A stretch of DNA of 64,000 nucleotides from SVQP01 sp045658965 (GCA_045658965.1 JAZOVZ010000086.1:50957-114956), one strand, 5' to 3'. Positions 8,383 through 17,669 are shown, numbered from the stretch's first letter. Notes: generated from the letters alone by a model not told the origin. Numbers and translations are program-made.

Positions 8383-9738
8383 ATGAGAATTATTATCGTT
8401 GGTGCGGGCACGGTCGGTACTGTCATTTGCACTCGACTTGCACAAGAACATCATAATATTACGCTGATCGACCATAACGTTGCAGTTTTGAATGAAATGA
8501 ATACCAAGTTTGACGTGATTGGTATCGAGGGTAACGGCGCATCCGTCTCCACGTTGCGCAAGGCAGGAGCTGACAAGGCTGATTTGCTGATTGCAGTAAC
8601 CAATCAGGACGAGCTGAATATTCTTTGCTGTGCATCCGCAAAAAAGCTTGGAACCAAGCACACCATCGCGCGCGTGCGTAACCCCGAGTACAGCGAGCTG
8701 ATGCAAATGATCAAGCAGGACCTTAACCTCTCTTTGACCATCAATCCCGAGCTGGCTGTTGCCAAAGAGATATCACGTATGCTGCGCTTCCCTTTTGCTA
8801 CCAAGGTGGATACTTGCTATCACGGCAGAGTGGAGCTTGCAGAGCTTGTCATTGGCGAAGGGTCGGCTCTTTGCGGTATGACCATGGCGCAGCTGCACAC
8901 CAAACTCAATCTGCGCTTTTTGATTTGCGGAGTTTTGCGCCAAGGCAAGGCTTACATCCCTAAAGGTGATTTTATCCTCGCAGCAGGAGATCAGGTCTGC
9001 GTCACCGCTCACGACGAGGAGTTGGTCAACTTCTTTAAGGTGATCGGTGCGTACAAGCACCCCGTACGAGACGTGCTGATCGTAGGCGGTGGCAGAATGA
9101 CCTATTATCTGCTCAATCACCTGCAAAAAACCAAGATCCGAGCTACCGTCATTGAGCCGGACAAGACGCTTTGCCGCGGACTTGCCGAGCGATTTGACTG
9201 CAACGTCATCCGTGACGACGGCACCAATCAATCCGTACTCAAGGAAGAAGGCATTGCGAAAGCCGATGCATTCCTTGCTCTTTCCTCCGAGGACGAAGAA
9301 AACGCTATCGTTTCCTTGTATGCAAAAACGCAAGGCACCAAAAAAATTATTACGCTGATCAGTGCCATGCAGTACGTTGATCTCTTCAAGGGCATGGGAC
9401 TTGACGGAATCGTATCGCCCAAATACTCCACGTCTAACGAAATCTTACGTTACGTCAGATCGCTGGCTGTTACCAAGGATATTGAGATCGAATCTCTGCA
9501 CAAGCTCATGGAGGACAACTTTGAAGCACTGGAATGTGTGATCAAAGAGCCTGTCGAAGGCATTACGGGCATTCCGCTCAAAAACCTCAAGCTCAGACGT
9601 GACGTGATTATCGCAAGCATCGTACATAAGGACAAGATCGTTATCCCTTCCGGTAATGATAAAATGGAAAGCGGCGACACGGTCATTCTGTTTACCACGG
9701 GTGTTGAAATCAACGACATAAAGGATATTTTGAAATAA
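8383..9738 (+). CDS. trkA: Trk potassium uptake system regulatory protein TrkA
   Basis: Peripheral NAD-binding gating subunit of the TrkH K+ channel. 451 aa with the full duplicated layout: RCK/TrkA_N domain 1 (MRIIIVGAGTVGTVICTRL, GxGxxG), TrkA_C 1 (~135-220), RCK domain 2 (RDVLIVGGGRMTYYLLNHL, ~residue 228) and TrkA_C 2 to the end. Start ATG follows TATGGAG. trkH begins 2 nt after the stop, so both subunits are co-translated. Confidence 0.94.
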   Translation: MRIIIVGAGTVGTVICTRLAQEHHNITLIDHNVAVLNEMNTKFDVIGIEGNGASVSTLRKAGADKADLLIAVTNQDELNILCCASAKKLGTKHTIARVRNPEYSELMQMIKQDLNLSLTINPELAVAKEISRMLRFPFATKVDTCYHGRVELAELVIGEGSALCGMTMAQLHTKLNLRFLICGVLRQGKAYIPKGDFILAAGDQVCVTAHDEELVNFFKVIGAYKHPVRDVLIVGGGRMTYYLLNHLQKTKIRATVIEPDKTLCRGLAERFDCNVIRDDGTNQSVLKEEGIAKADAFLALSSEDEENAIVSLYAKTQGTKKIITLISAMQYVDLFKGMGLDGIVSPKYSTSNEILRYVRSLAVTKDIEIESLHKLMEDNFEALECVIKEPVEGITGIPLKNLKLRRDVIIASIVHKDKIVIPSGNDKMESGDTVILFTTGVEINDIKDILK

Positions 9739-9739
9739 T

Positions 9740-11179
9740 ATGAATTATCGCATGCTACGGTATCTGCTGGGATGCATCTTGTTCATCGAAGCAATTCTGA
9801 TGACGCTGCCCTTAGCAGTATCATTGATCTCGCATGAGGATATCATGCCTTTCGTTTATACGATCGTAATTCTGCTCGTCATTTCGCTGCCGTGCGTGAT
9901 CCTCAAGCCCAAAAACACGCAGATCTATGCCAGAGAAGGCTTTGTTTGCGTCAGCGCGGCTTGGATCTTGCTGGCAGTATTCGGCGCACTCCCCTTTATT
10001 TTCAGCGGAGCGATCAGCAATCCCATAGACGCATTTTTCGAAACGGTATCCGGCTTTACCACCACGGGCGCAACCATTCTGCCCGCTGTGGAGCATCTGC
10101 CGCGCGGCATTTTGTTCTGGCGCAGCTTTACGCACTGGATAGGCGGTATGGGTGTGCTGGTATTTATGCTCGCAATTCTGCCCAGCGCAGGCGGCGAGGC
10201 AATACACCTGATGCGCGCGGAAGTGCCCGGCCCCACAAAGGGAAAGCTTGTGCCGAAAATGCGCCAGACCGCGCTGATTCTGTACGGCATTTATATTGCG
10301 CTGACCGTTCTGCAGATCATTGTATTGCTGCTTTGTAAAATGCCGTTATACGATGCAATCGTCAATTCGTTTGCAACCGCGGGCACGGGTGGCTTCTCGG
10401 TGCTTAATAATTCCGTTGCCGGCTATAACAGCCCCGCCGTTGAATGGGTGATTGGCATATTTATGCTGCTGTTCGGTATCAACTTCAATTTGTTCTTTTT
10501 CATCTTGGTTGGTAAAATCAAAGATGTGTTCAAAAGCGAAGAGCTCCGTGCTTATCTTGGCGTGGTGATCGCGTCAGTAACAGTCATTTTGATCAACACA
10601 TACCGCATGTTCGACTCATTCGGTCAAGGCTTACGCACCGTGTTCTTCCAAGTTTCATCGATCATGACAACGACCGGCTTTTGCACGGTGGAATTCAATG
10701 ATTGGCCTGTGCTTTCCAAGACCGTGATCGTCATGCTGATGATGATCGGCGCGTGCGCCGGCTCTACCGGTGGCGGCTTGAAAATCTCGCGTATCATGAT
10801 CTTATGTAAAAATATTGTACGTGAGATCAAGCATATGATCAGACCGCGCTCGGTTAACGTCGTTCGTGTAGACGGAGAGGTAGTTCCCGACGAAACGCTT
10901 CGCTCCGCTACGGGATACCTGACGGTTTACATTCTGGTAACGATAGTTACAATGCTGGTCATTTCAATTGACGGTATCAGCATGGAAACAAATCTGACCG
11001 CAGCGATCTCCTGCGTCAATAATATCGGTCCCGCACTTGGTGAATTCGGAGCTTTTGGCAACTTTGCTCCCTATTCCGATCTTTCCACGTTTGTGCTGTC
11101 TTTTGCAATGCTGTTTGGCAGATTGGAGCTTGTACCCATGCTGGTGCTGTTCTCCCCTTACGTTTGGAAAAAGAGATAA
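9740..11179 (+). CDS. trkH: Trk potassium transporter membrane subunit TrkH
   Basis: Polytopic K+ channel/transporter of 479 aa. Selectivity-filter-type loops of the Trk/Ktr superfamily are visible: GFTTTGATILP (~residue 110), ATAGTGGFSVLNNS (~215), TTTGFCTVEFNDWP (~315) and the C-terminal NNIGPALGEFGAFGNF (~430). The intracellular gate helix region GACAGSTGGGLKISR is also seen. Pairs with TrkA encoded immediately upstream. The operon ends at the hairpin 11191-11216. Confidence 0.94.
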   Translation: MNYRMLRYLLGCILFIEAILMTLPLAVSLISHEDIMPFVYTIVILLVISLPCVILKPKNTQIYAREGFVCVSAAWILLAVFGALPFIFSGAISNPIDAFFETVSGFTTTGATILPAVEHLPRGILFWRSFTHWIGGMGVLVFMLAILPSAGGEAIHLMRAEVPGPTKGKLVPKMRQTALILYGIYIALTVLQIIVLLLCKMPLYDAIVNSFATAGTGGFSVLNNSVAGYNSPAVEWVIGIFMLLFGINFNLFFFILVGKIKDVFKSEELRAYLGVVIASVTVILINTYRMFDSFGQGLRTVFFQVSSIMTTTGFCTVEFNDWPVLSKTVIVMLMMIGACAGSTGGGLKISRIMILCKNIVREIKHMIRPRSVNVVRVDGEVVPDETLRSATGYLTVYILVTIVTMLVISIDGISMETNLTAAISCVNNIGPALGEFGAFGNFAPYSDLSTFVLSFAMLFGRLELVPMLVLFSPYVWKKR

Positions 11180-11190
11180 TCATAAAATTA

Positions 11191-11216
11191 CGGCGAAGGC
11201 TTAAAAGCCTTCGCCG
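11191..11216. terminator. Bidirectional terminator between trkH and the minus-strand oxidoreductase operon
   Basis: Perfect 10-bp stem CGGCGAAGGC / GCCTTCGCCG with a TTAAAA loop, placed between two converging stops (11179 and 11223). T-rich sequence follows on the plus side and A/T on the other. Confidence 0.88.
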
Positions 11217-11222
11217 TTGTCT

Positions 11223-12191
11223 TTATTTGGTTACGTTTTCGGATTTCCCTTGGCTTCTGTATGCCGCCAGTACAAGACGTACTACCTTTGCGGCTTCCGT
11301 ACCGTTGATCTCAAAACGTCTGCCCGTTGCCACGCAGTCGTAGAAATCTGCGATCAGCGCACCGTGGCTGGAGCCGTAGCATGCTTTCCCCAGACTCAAA
11401 GCAACGTCATCATAATGCTCGTGCCTCTCACCGTACAAAACGTCCTTGGGCATGACCTTGATCCATTCACCGTCCGCGCGCACGGTCAGCTCTACCGGGC
11501 AATCTGTCGCACCGCCGTTGGTAGCGTAGAAGGTAAAGCCCTGACCGGACTTGCCGGCTAATATCACGGCTGTATCCTCAACCTCGATATCATCCGACAG
11601 CGTCATGCAGGAAATGCTTGCGCGCAGCTGCTCGGGCATACCGACGAACCATTGCACCAGATCCAGCGTATGTAATGCCTGATTGATCAGCACACCGCCG
11701 CCCTCGGTCTCCCATTTTCCTCTCCAAGCGCCTGAAGCGTAATATGCGGCATCTCTGTACCAAGTCACGCTTGCGGCCGCACAGAGACTTTTTTTGCCCT
11801 CTAAGTACGTCTTTACCGCAATGTTGGCTGCATTGTATCTGTTTTGCAAACAAACGCCCAACTGCGCCTTGCTGTTTTTCTCCGCTTCAAGAATACGAGG
11901 GATATCCTCCTCGCTGATGCACAACGGCTTTTCGCAAAGCACGTTGATTCCCCTCTCCAAAGCTGCGACAATCATATCGGCATGCAGGTAATGCGGCGTG
12001 CAGATATGTACCACGTCGATCTGCTCACGGTCCAACATCTCAGCGTAGTCCGTATAATGACATTGACCGGGTGCGTTACGCAAAGCGGCTTCACTGACGT
12101 CACATACCGCTACGATCTCATGCCCTTGACCTTTGAGCACCTGCTCGTGCAGCTTTGCAATATTACCGTAACCGATAATGGCAGATCTCAT
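11223..12191 (-). CDS. Gfo/Idh/MocA family oxidoreductase
   Basis: 322-aa NAD(P)-dependent sugar or inositol dehydrogenase-type protein. The Rossmann motif SAIIGYGNIAKLHEQ opens it and the catalytic-lysine motif is NVLCEKPLCISEEDI (~residue 92). The second domain includes GGVLINQALHTLDLVQWFVG, typical of the family. The ATG at 12191 is preferred to an upstream in-frame start because AAGGAGAATTGT precedes it and the fold begins there. It lies 10 nt downstream of a second family member, last in a four-gene operon with two isomerases. Substrate unknown; uronate or glucoside derivatives are plausible from context. Confidence 0.85.
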   Translation of the reverse strand: MRSAIIGYGNIAKLHEQVLKGQGHEIVAVCDVSEAALRNAPGQCHYTDYAEMLDREQIDVVHICTPHYLHADMIVAALERGINVLCEKPLCISEEDIPRILEAEKNSKAQLGVCLQNRYNAANIAVKTYLEGKKSLCAAASVTWYRDAAYYASGAWRGKWETEGGGVLINQALHTLDLVQWFVGMPEQLRASISCMTLSDDIEVEDTAVILAGKSGQGFTFYATNGGATDCPVELTVRADGEWIKVMPKDVLYGERHEHYDDVALSLGKACYGSSHGALIADFYDCVATGRRFEINGTEAAKVVRLVLAAYRSQGKSENVTK

Positions 12192-12201
12192 ACAATTCTC
12201 C

Positions 12202-13380
12202 TTATTTTGAGCCAAACGTACCTGCGGTATCTGCGACAGCACCGTCATTACACGTCTTCTTTTGGGAATTTGCTACGTGCTGCTCAAGCTCGCGCAGGTA
12301 TCTGTCCTCATCAACGGGCAGCATGATAGCCTCACCGTTGTTCCAGCCCGAAAGCTCCATGGCATTCATCAGCTCAACGCCGTTGATGCCCTCTTTACCG
12401 TCAACAAACAAGGGCTCTTCTCCGCGAATTGCCGCAATGAAGTTGTTGATGATACCCATATGCTGGGGGTTCTCTCCGTCGGTCTCAACCTCGGTCATGG
12501 TGCACTTAGGAGGAACGAAGCCGATGGTTGCAGACTTAGACCACTCCTGAGAGTCCTGCTCATTCTGCCAATAGTAGAGCTTGTTGTTCTCAACCAGCAG
12601 CTTGCCCTTGGTGCCGGAAATTTCAAATCTGTTGGTACCGGGAGCCTCACCCGTGGTGGTAATGAACATGCCGGTCGCGCCGTTCTTGTAGCGCAAATAT
12701 GCGGTTACGTCATCCTCAACCTCAATATCGTGCCACTTACCGTACTGGCAGAAGCCGTTGACCTGTACGGGCAGTTCACCGACTACCCACTGCACAAGGT
12801 CGATCTGGTGCGGGCACTGATTAAACAACACGCCACCGCCTTCACCTTCCCAGGTTGCTCTCCAGCTACCGCTATCGTAATACTGCTGGGTGCGGTACCA
12901 GTCGGTAATGATCCAGGTCACTCTCTGCAGCTCACCAATGCCGCCTGCCTGCACGATCTCACGCATTTTGCGGTATACGCAGTTGGTGCGCTGATTGAAC
13001 ATCATGGCAAACAGTGCGTTTGACTGCTTGGCAACCTCGTTCATCTCCTTGACCTGCTTGGTATAGACGCCTGCAGGCTTATCACAGATCACGTGAATGC
13101 CGCGCTTGAGTGCTTCAATGACCATTTCGGGGTGGAAATAGTGCGGAACAACGACCATGACCATATCGCAAAGACCGCTATCAAGCATGTCGATGTAATT
13201 ATCAAAATATGCGATGTCCTGACCCACGGTTCTTGCTTTCATAGCCTCAATCTTGACAGGATTGTTATCGCAAAGCGCGGTGATCACACCGTTCGGGATC
13301 TTGCCGGGGTTAAACAAGCCCGCCATATAGTGCGTGCCCTGATTACCAAGACCAATAATACCAACTCTTACCTTTTCCAT
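12202..13380 (-). CDS. Gfo/Idh/MocA family oxidoreductase
   Basis: 392 aa. N-terminal RVGIIGLGNQGTHYMAG is the nucleotide-binding loop, and HVICDKPAGVYTKQVKEM holds the lysine of the family EKP motif (here DKP). GGGVLFNQCPHQIDLVQWVVG is the conserved substrate-domain segment with a catalytic-type histidine. A C-terminal extension past ~residue 350 has no recognised motif. A GGAGGACACAGAC site precedes the ATG. It sits between a TIM-barrel isomerase gene (13-nt gap upstream) and another oxidoreductase, an arrangement common in operons that epimerise or oxidise unusual sugars. Confidence 0.86.
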   Translation of the reverse strand: MEKVRVGIIGLGNQGTHYMAGLFNPGKIPNGVITALCDNNPVKIEAMKARTVGQDIAYFDNYIDMLDSGLCDMVMVVVPHYFHPEMVIEALKRGIHVICDKPAGVYTKQVKEMNEVAKQSNALFAMMFNQRTNCVYRKMREIVQAGGIGELQRVTWIITDWYRTQQYYDSGSWRATWEGEGGGVLFNQCPHQIDLVQWVVGELPVQVNGFCQYGKWHDIEVEDDVTAYLRYKNGATGMFITTTGEAPGTNRFEISGTKGKLLVENNKLYYWQNEQDSQEWSKSATIGFVPPKCTMTEVETDGENPQHMGIINNFIAAIRGEEPLFVDGKEGINGVELMNAMELSGWNNGEAIMLPVDEDRYLRELEQHVANSQKKTCNDGAVADTAGTFGSK

Positions 13381-13393
13381 GTCTGTGTCCTCC

Positions 13394-14164
13394 TTAAAGG
13401 TGTGCTTTGATGTATTTGATGCTGCGGCCGACCTGCTCCATGGTATCGGGCAGCGTTGCTGCGTTGTCCTGCTCTACGAGGAAATACTGCGCGCCTGCGG
13501 CTCTCATGCGAGGCAGCAGCGAGACAAAATCAATGTTACCGTCACCAACGGGTGCAAATATGGGTGTGAATGCACCGGGATTTTCGGGAGTATTGGTGAT
13601 CATATAGTCCTTTAAGTGGACACAGCAGATCCTTCCCTTCAATCTGTCAATCGTTGCACCAACGTCCACGCCACCGTACTGCAGCCAGTAGGTGTCCAGC
13701 GTGTAGTTGATATACGGTGCGTTTTCAATGATGTAATCAAACACGGTTTGTCCGCCGTGCTTGAAAAATTCAAAGTGGTGATGGTGATAGAAGAAGGAGA
13801 AGCCGTTTTGCTGCATGACCTCACCCGCTTTATTGAGCTGCTCGATCATTTGCTTGCATCTGACCTCATTTGCAATGGCATCGGGCGGCATAGCGCCAAG
13901 ACCGATATTTTTGCAGCCGAATTTCGCGTGCTCCTCCATGAGTGCCTGCGTATCGCTTACAATGCGATCCATGGGCACGTGGGTCAGCACCACGGGCAGC
14001 CCCGATTGTGCGCTGACGCGCGCGATTCTGTCCGCGTCAAAAGCTCCGCCCGAATACTGCATATAGGAGTATCCCATCTCCTTGAGTGCCATGGCAGCCT
14101 CCAGGAAATGCTCCTCGGTATCCAGATAATTGCGGATGGAATACAAATTAAGTCCTGCTTGCAT
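13394..14164 (-). CDS. Sugar phosphate isomerase/epimerase family protein (TIM barrel)
   Basis: 256 aa, xylose-isomerase-like TIM barrel. Metal-ligand-type motifs are FFYHHHHFEFFKHGG, INYTLDTYWLQYGGVD, RICCVHLKDYM and YFLVEQDN near the C-terminus, as in IolE/IolI-type enzymes. I place the start at ATG 14164 (MQAGLNLYSIRNYL) with GGAGGG 11 nt upstream; a TTG three codons earlier is possible. It overlaps the end of the preceding isomerase gene by 17 nt. Reaction unknown; it probably acts with the two adjacent oxidoreductases. Confidence 0.83.
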   Translation of the reverse strand: MQAGLNLYSIRNYLDTEEHFLEAAMALKEMGYSYMQYSGGAFDADRIARVSAQSGLPVVLTHVPMDRIVSDTQALMEEHAKFGCKNIGLGAMPPDAIANEVRCKQMIEQLNKAGEVMQQNGFSFFYHHHHFEFFKHGGQTVFDYIIENAPYINYTLDTYWLQYGGVDVGATIDRLKGRICCVHLKDYMITNTPENPGAFTPIFAPVGDGNIDFVSLLPRMRAAGAQYFLVEQDNAATLPDTMEQVGRSIKYIKAHL

Positions 14165-15017
14165 CTTTCTCAAATCCCTCCATGGTCTGCGCGTAGCCGT
14201 TTTGCAGCAGCAACGCTTTCAGAGCTGCAACAGCTGCGTCAAACGCCTGATCGTTGGTTTCAAACGTAAACTTGTTTTTCATTTCACTTGCATCGATCTG
14301 GGCATATCCCGCAAACACGCGCAAGTGCGGCTCCAGCGTCAGTACCGCGTCCGCGTTTGTGTCGATCATGGCGATCAGCTGCCCGATTCTGCCGTCACCG
14401 TATCCTGCAGGCACGATCTCACCAGTCTCTGCTACCACGTCCTTGACGTGGAAATAGTTTGTATCCGCGTGCAGAGCTGCCAGCGTTTGCGCCGAATCCT
14501 GTCCGCATTGCAGATAGTTTGCAGGATCATACACGTGGGCAAGCCCGGGCACGTTTTGCTTGATCAACTGCACGCGCTCCAAGGTGTCACCGAAAATGTC
14601 CTTTTCATTTTCATGGCAAAGCAGCACGCCGTATTTGTCGGCAGTCTCTACCATGCGCGCAAGATACGTATATACCTTCTCGGACTGATCGTACGCACCG
14701 AAAAAGCTGAACATGCGGATCCTTCTGCAATCAAATGCGTTTGCAAGCGCGCAAACGTGCTCCACGGTTTGCAGATACTCCTCAATATCCACGGTAATAT
14801 CCACTTTTCCAAGCGGTGATCCGATCGACCAGACCGCAATGCCCGCAGCATCCAGCTCCGCCTTGATCTGCGCAGCCTCATCAAGCGTCAGATCCTTGAC
14901 GTTCTTTCCGTCTACCGAGCGCAGCTCTGTCAAAGCAATACCGTTTCTCGTCATTGCGGCAATCTGCCCTTGCAGAGATGCAGATGCTTCATCCGAAAAT
15001 GCGCAAAGTCTTATCAT
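14148..15017 (-). CDS. Sugar phosphate isomerase/epimerase family protein (TIM barrel)
   Basis: 289 aa and first gene of the four-gene minus-strand operon. It has the AP endonuclease 2/xylose-isomerase-like fold, with VLLCHENEKDIFG (Glu metal ligand), GLAHVYDPANYLQCG, NYFHVKDVV and AVLTLEPHLRVFAG. The ATG at 15017 follows GAAAGGGACATT; homology starts at MIRLCAFSDEAS. The GIAVWSIGSPLGKVDI segment resembles TIM-barrel proteins in uronate or inositol loci. It is divergent from uxaC and shares a palindromic promoter region with it, which suggests common regulation with glucuronate breakdown. Confidence 0.82.
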   Translation of the reverse strand: MIRLCAFSDEASASLQGQIAAMTRNGIALTELRSVDGKNVKDLTLDEAAQIKAELDAAGIAVWSIGSPLGKVDITVDIEEYLQTVEHVCALANAFDCRRIRMFSFFGAYDQSEKVYTYLARMVETADKYGVLLCHENEKDIFGDTLERVQLIKQNVPGLAHVYDPANYLQCGQDSAQTLAALHADTNYFHVKDVVAETGEIVPAGYGDGRIGQLIAMIDTNADAVLTLEPHLRVFAGYAQIDASEMKNKFTFETNDQAFDAAVAALKALLLQNGYAQTMEGFEKDASRT

Positions 15018-15083
15018 AATGTCCCTTTCCGGAAATTCCCTCATTTTGACAGAAAAAATTCCTCATATAATTCGCAAATCCCA

Positions 15084-15112
15084 TTGCTTTTTCCATGATT
15101 ATATTGTACAAT
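15084..15112 (+). promoter_or_regulatory. Promoter of the glucuronate operon (uxaC)
   Basis: TTGCTT, 17 nt, TACAAT on the plus strand, 65 nt before the uxaC start. Its -10 box is the right half of a palindrome that also supplies the -10 of the divergent promoter. Confidence 0.65.
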
Positions 15113-15115
15113 ATA
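15100..15115. promoter_or_regulatory. Perfect 16-bp palindrome (candidate operator) at the divergent uxaC/isomerase promoters
   Basis: TATATTGTACAATATA equals its own reverse complement. It covers both -10 boxes of the two divergent promoters, so one bound regulator could control both operons. No regulator gene lies next to it. The palindrome is seen; the operator role is inferred. Confidence 0.5.
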
Positions 15116-15131
15116 TATAAAGCTCTGTCAA
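15103..15131 (-). promoter_or_regulatory. Promoter of the isomerase/oxidoreductase operon
   Basis: On the minus strand TTGACA, 17 nt, TACAAT, about 86 nt before the ATG at 15017. Overlaps the uxaC promoter. Confidence 0.72.
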
Positions 15132-15177
15132 GGGCATGGGCAAAACTATTTTTATTTTTTACAAACAGAGGTGCTAC

Positions 15178-16572
15178 ATGAAGCAATTTATGGACCGCGA
15201 CTTTTTGCTTGAAAATGATACTGCAAAAGCTCTCTATCACGACTACGCTGCGCAGCTTCCCTTAGTAGATTACCATTGTCACATTGATCCGCGTGAGATC
15301 TATGAAAACAGACAGTTTGAAAATCTGACGCAGATCTGGCTGGGGGGCGATCATTACAAGTGGCGCATCATGCGCTCCAACGGTGTTCCCGAAGAATACA
15401 TCACGGGAAATGCTCCCGATCGCGAAAAATTTCAAAAATTCGCAGAGACGCTTCCTCGCTGCGTGGGCAACCCCATGTATCATTGGTGTCACCTTGAACT
15501 GAAAACCTATTTCGGTTACGAGGGCGTACTCAACGGCAAGACCGCAGAAGAGGTCTGGAATCTTTGCAACGAAAAACTCAAGACCATGCGCGCGAGAGAT
15601 TTTGTGGCGCAGAGCAAGGTTGCCATGATCGGTACGACGGATGACCCCTGCAGCGATCTCGGCTATCACGCGCTGATTGCAAACGAAGGACTTGACTGCA
15701 AGGTTTGCCCCAGCTTCCGTCCCGACCCCGCGCTCAATATGCACAAGCCGGGCTTTGCCGCTTATATCGAAAAGCTTGGCAAGGCAGCAGGGACCCGGAT
15801 CAAAACCGTTGCAGACGTCAAGGCTGCGCTTTCTGCAAGAATGGATCACTTTGCCGCACACGGCTGCCGTGCAAGTGACCATGGGCTTGATTATATCATG
15901 TACCGCGAAGCAAGTGAGGACGAGATCAACGCGTCCCTGACTACTGCCCTTGCAGGTGGTGCGGTTACCAAGGAACAGACCGAAGCGTATCAGACCGCGC
16001 TGCTGCTCTTCTGCGGGCGCGAATATGCACGCCGCGGTTGGGTCATGCAGCTGCACTTTTCCTGCATGCGTAATCCCAACAGCCGCAGATTTGCCGAGCT
16101 TGGCCCCGATACCGGCTTTGACTGCATTGCCGTCACCGATAGCTGCGCACCGCTGTACAGACTGATGGACGCATGGGATAAGGACGGGCAGCTGCCCCGC
16201 ACCGTGCTCTACAGCCTCAACCCCGCCGATAACCAATGGATCGACACGCTGCTGGGTGCTTTCCAGGATAGCTCGATCCCCGGTAAGGTGCAGCACGGCA
16301 GCGCATGGTGGTTCAACGATAACAAGGTGGGCATGCAGGATCAGCTGACCAGCCTTGCCAACCTTGGCATTCTTGGCAACTTTATCGGTATGCTGACCGA
16401 CTCGCGCTCGTTCCTGAGCTACACAAGACACGAATACTTCCGCCGCATTCTCTGCAACCTGATCGGCACGTGGATCGAAAACGGCGAGTACCCCTGCGAT
16501 ATTCCCGCGGTAGGTGCACTTGTACAGGATATCTGCTACTACAACGCAGCCCGCTATTTTGGACTTGAATAA
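15178..16572 (+). CDS. uxaC: Glucuronate isomerase
   Basis: Amidohydrolase-fold isomerase that converts D-glucuronate to D-fructuronate (and galacturonate to tagaturonate), first step of the uronate route. 464 aa from the ATG at 15178, preceded by AGAGGTG. The HxH motif DYHCHIDPREI and LGGDHYKWRIMRSNGVPEEYI are diagnostic, as are IGTTDDPCSDLGYHALIA and the C-terminal GMLTDSRSFLSYTRHEYFRRIL. Heads a five-gene operon that completes conversion of glucuronate to pyruvate and glyceraldehyde-3-phosphate. Confidence 0.96.
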   Translation: MKQFMDRDFLLENDTAKALYHDYAAQLPLVDYHCHIDPREIYENRQFENLTQIWLGGDHYKWRIMRSNGVPEEYITGNAPDREKFQKFAETLPRCVGNPMYHWCHLELKTYFGYEGVLNGKTAEEVWNLCNEKLKTMRARDFVAQSKVAMIGTTDDPCSDLGYHALIANEGLDCKVCPSFRPDPALNMHKPGFAAYIEKLGKAAGTRIKTVADVKAALSARMDHFAAHGCRASDHGLDYIMYREASEDEINASLTTALAGGAVTKEQTEAYQTALLLFCGREYARRGWVMQLHFSCMRNPNSRRFAELGPDTGFDCIAVTDSCAPLYRLMDAWDKDGQLPRTVLYSLNPADNQWIDTLLGAFQDSSIPGKVQHGSAWWFNDNKVGMQDQLTSLANLGILGNFIGMLTDSRSFLSYTRHEYFRRILCNLIGTWIENGEYPCDIPAVGALVQDICYYNAARYFGLE

Positions 16573-16585
16573 AGGAGAAAGCGCT

Positions 16586-17668
16586 ATGCAAATGACGTTT
16601 CGCTGGTACGGCGAGGGCAACGATAAGATCAGCCTTGCCGATATCAAACAAATTCCCGGTGTGACGGGGATCGTTTGGGCATTGCACGATAAAATGCCCG
16701 GTGAAGTTTGGCAGCCCGAAGAAATTGCCAAGGTCAAAGAGCAGCTTGACGCTTACGGCTTCAACATGGACGTGGTGGAATCGGTCAACGTGCACGACGA
16801 TATCAAGATCGGTCTTCCCTCCCGCGATGCTTATATTGAAAACTACAAGCAGACCATTCGCAACTTAGCTCCCTTTGGCGTAAAGGTCATCTGCTACAAT
16901 TTCATGCCTATCTTTGACTGGACCAGATCCAATCTGTTCCACCCCGTTGGCGACGGCTCGACCGCGCTGTTCTATGAAAAGAACATGATCCAGGACGACT
17001 ACAATGCCATGGCGAAGTACATTCTGGATTTCACCGAGAAATACAACATGTCCTTCCCCGGCTGGGAGCCCGAGCGTATGGCAAAGCTGGACCAGCTGTT
17101 CAAGGCGTACGCCGACGTAGACCACGAAAAGCTGTGGGCAAACCTCAAGTATTTCCTGGAAGCACTTATGCCCGTATGCGAGGAGACCGGCATCAAAATG
17201 GCGATCCACATGGATGACCCGCCTTGGGATATTTTCGGTCTGCCCAGACTTCTGGTGGACGAGCCCTCGATCGACCGTTTCCTTTCTATGGTCGATCACC
17301 CCTGCAACTGCCTGACGCTTTGCTCGGGCAGCTTGAATGCCAACCCCGATACCAACGTAGCAGACATTGTGCGCAAGCATTGCGACCGCATTGCGTTTGC
17401 GCATATCCGTAACGTCAAGCACTTCGAAAACGGCGACTTCTCCGAGGCTTCCCACCGCGACTGCGACGGTGACACGGGCATTCTTGACATTCTCAAGGCT
17501 TACCACGATTGCGGCTTTGACGGCTATATCCGACCCGACCACGGCAGACACCTGTGGGGCGAGGGTCCCGGTACGGTTCGCCCCGGTTACGGACTTTACG
17601 ACCGCGCACTTGGCATTATGTACATGCTGGGCGTTTGGGACATGCTTGATAAATTGGAGGAAAAATAA
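16586..17668 (+). CDS. uxuA: Mannonate dehydratase
   Basis: Dehydrates D-mannonate to 2-keto-3-deoxygluconate (KDG) using a divalent metal. 360 aa, normal length. Start ATG 16586 follows AAAGGAGAAAGC. Characteristic segments are TFRWYGEGND, IVWALHDKMPGEVW, VKVICYNFMPIFDWTR, IKMAIHMDDPPWDIFGLPR, CLTLCSGSLNANPDTN and IRPDHGRHLWGEGPGTVRPGYGL (metal-binding His/Asp). Lies 13 nt after uxaC and 1 nt before the SDR gene. Confidence 0.96.
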   Translation: MQMTFRWYGEGNDKISLADIKQIPGVTGIVWALHDKMPGEVWQPEEIAKVKEQLDAYGFNMDVVESVNVHDDIKIGLPSRDAYIENYKQTIRNLAPFGVKVICYNFMPIFDWTRSNLFHPVGDGSTALFYEKNMIQDDYNAMAKYILDFTEKYNMSFPGWEPERMAKLDQLFKAYADVDHEKLWANLKYFLEALMPVCEETGIKMAIHMDDPPWDIFGLPRLLVDEPSIDRFLSMVDHPCNCLTLCSGSLNANPDTNVADIVRKHCDRIAFAHIRNVKHFENGDFSEASHRDCDGDTGILDILKAYHDCGFDGYIRPDHGRHLWGEGPGTVRPGYGLYDRALGIMYMLGVWDMLDKLEEK

Positions 17669-17669
17669 T

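Noticed and set aside
11223..13380. Possibility that the two adjacent oxidoreductase genes are one frameshifted gene
   Set aside because: Each has its own complete Rossmann motif, EKP-type motif, ribosome-binding site and stop.
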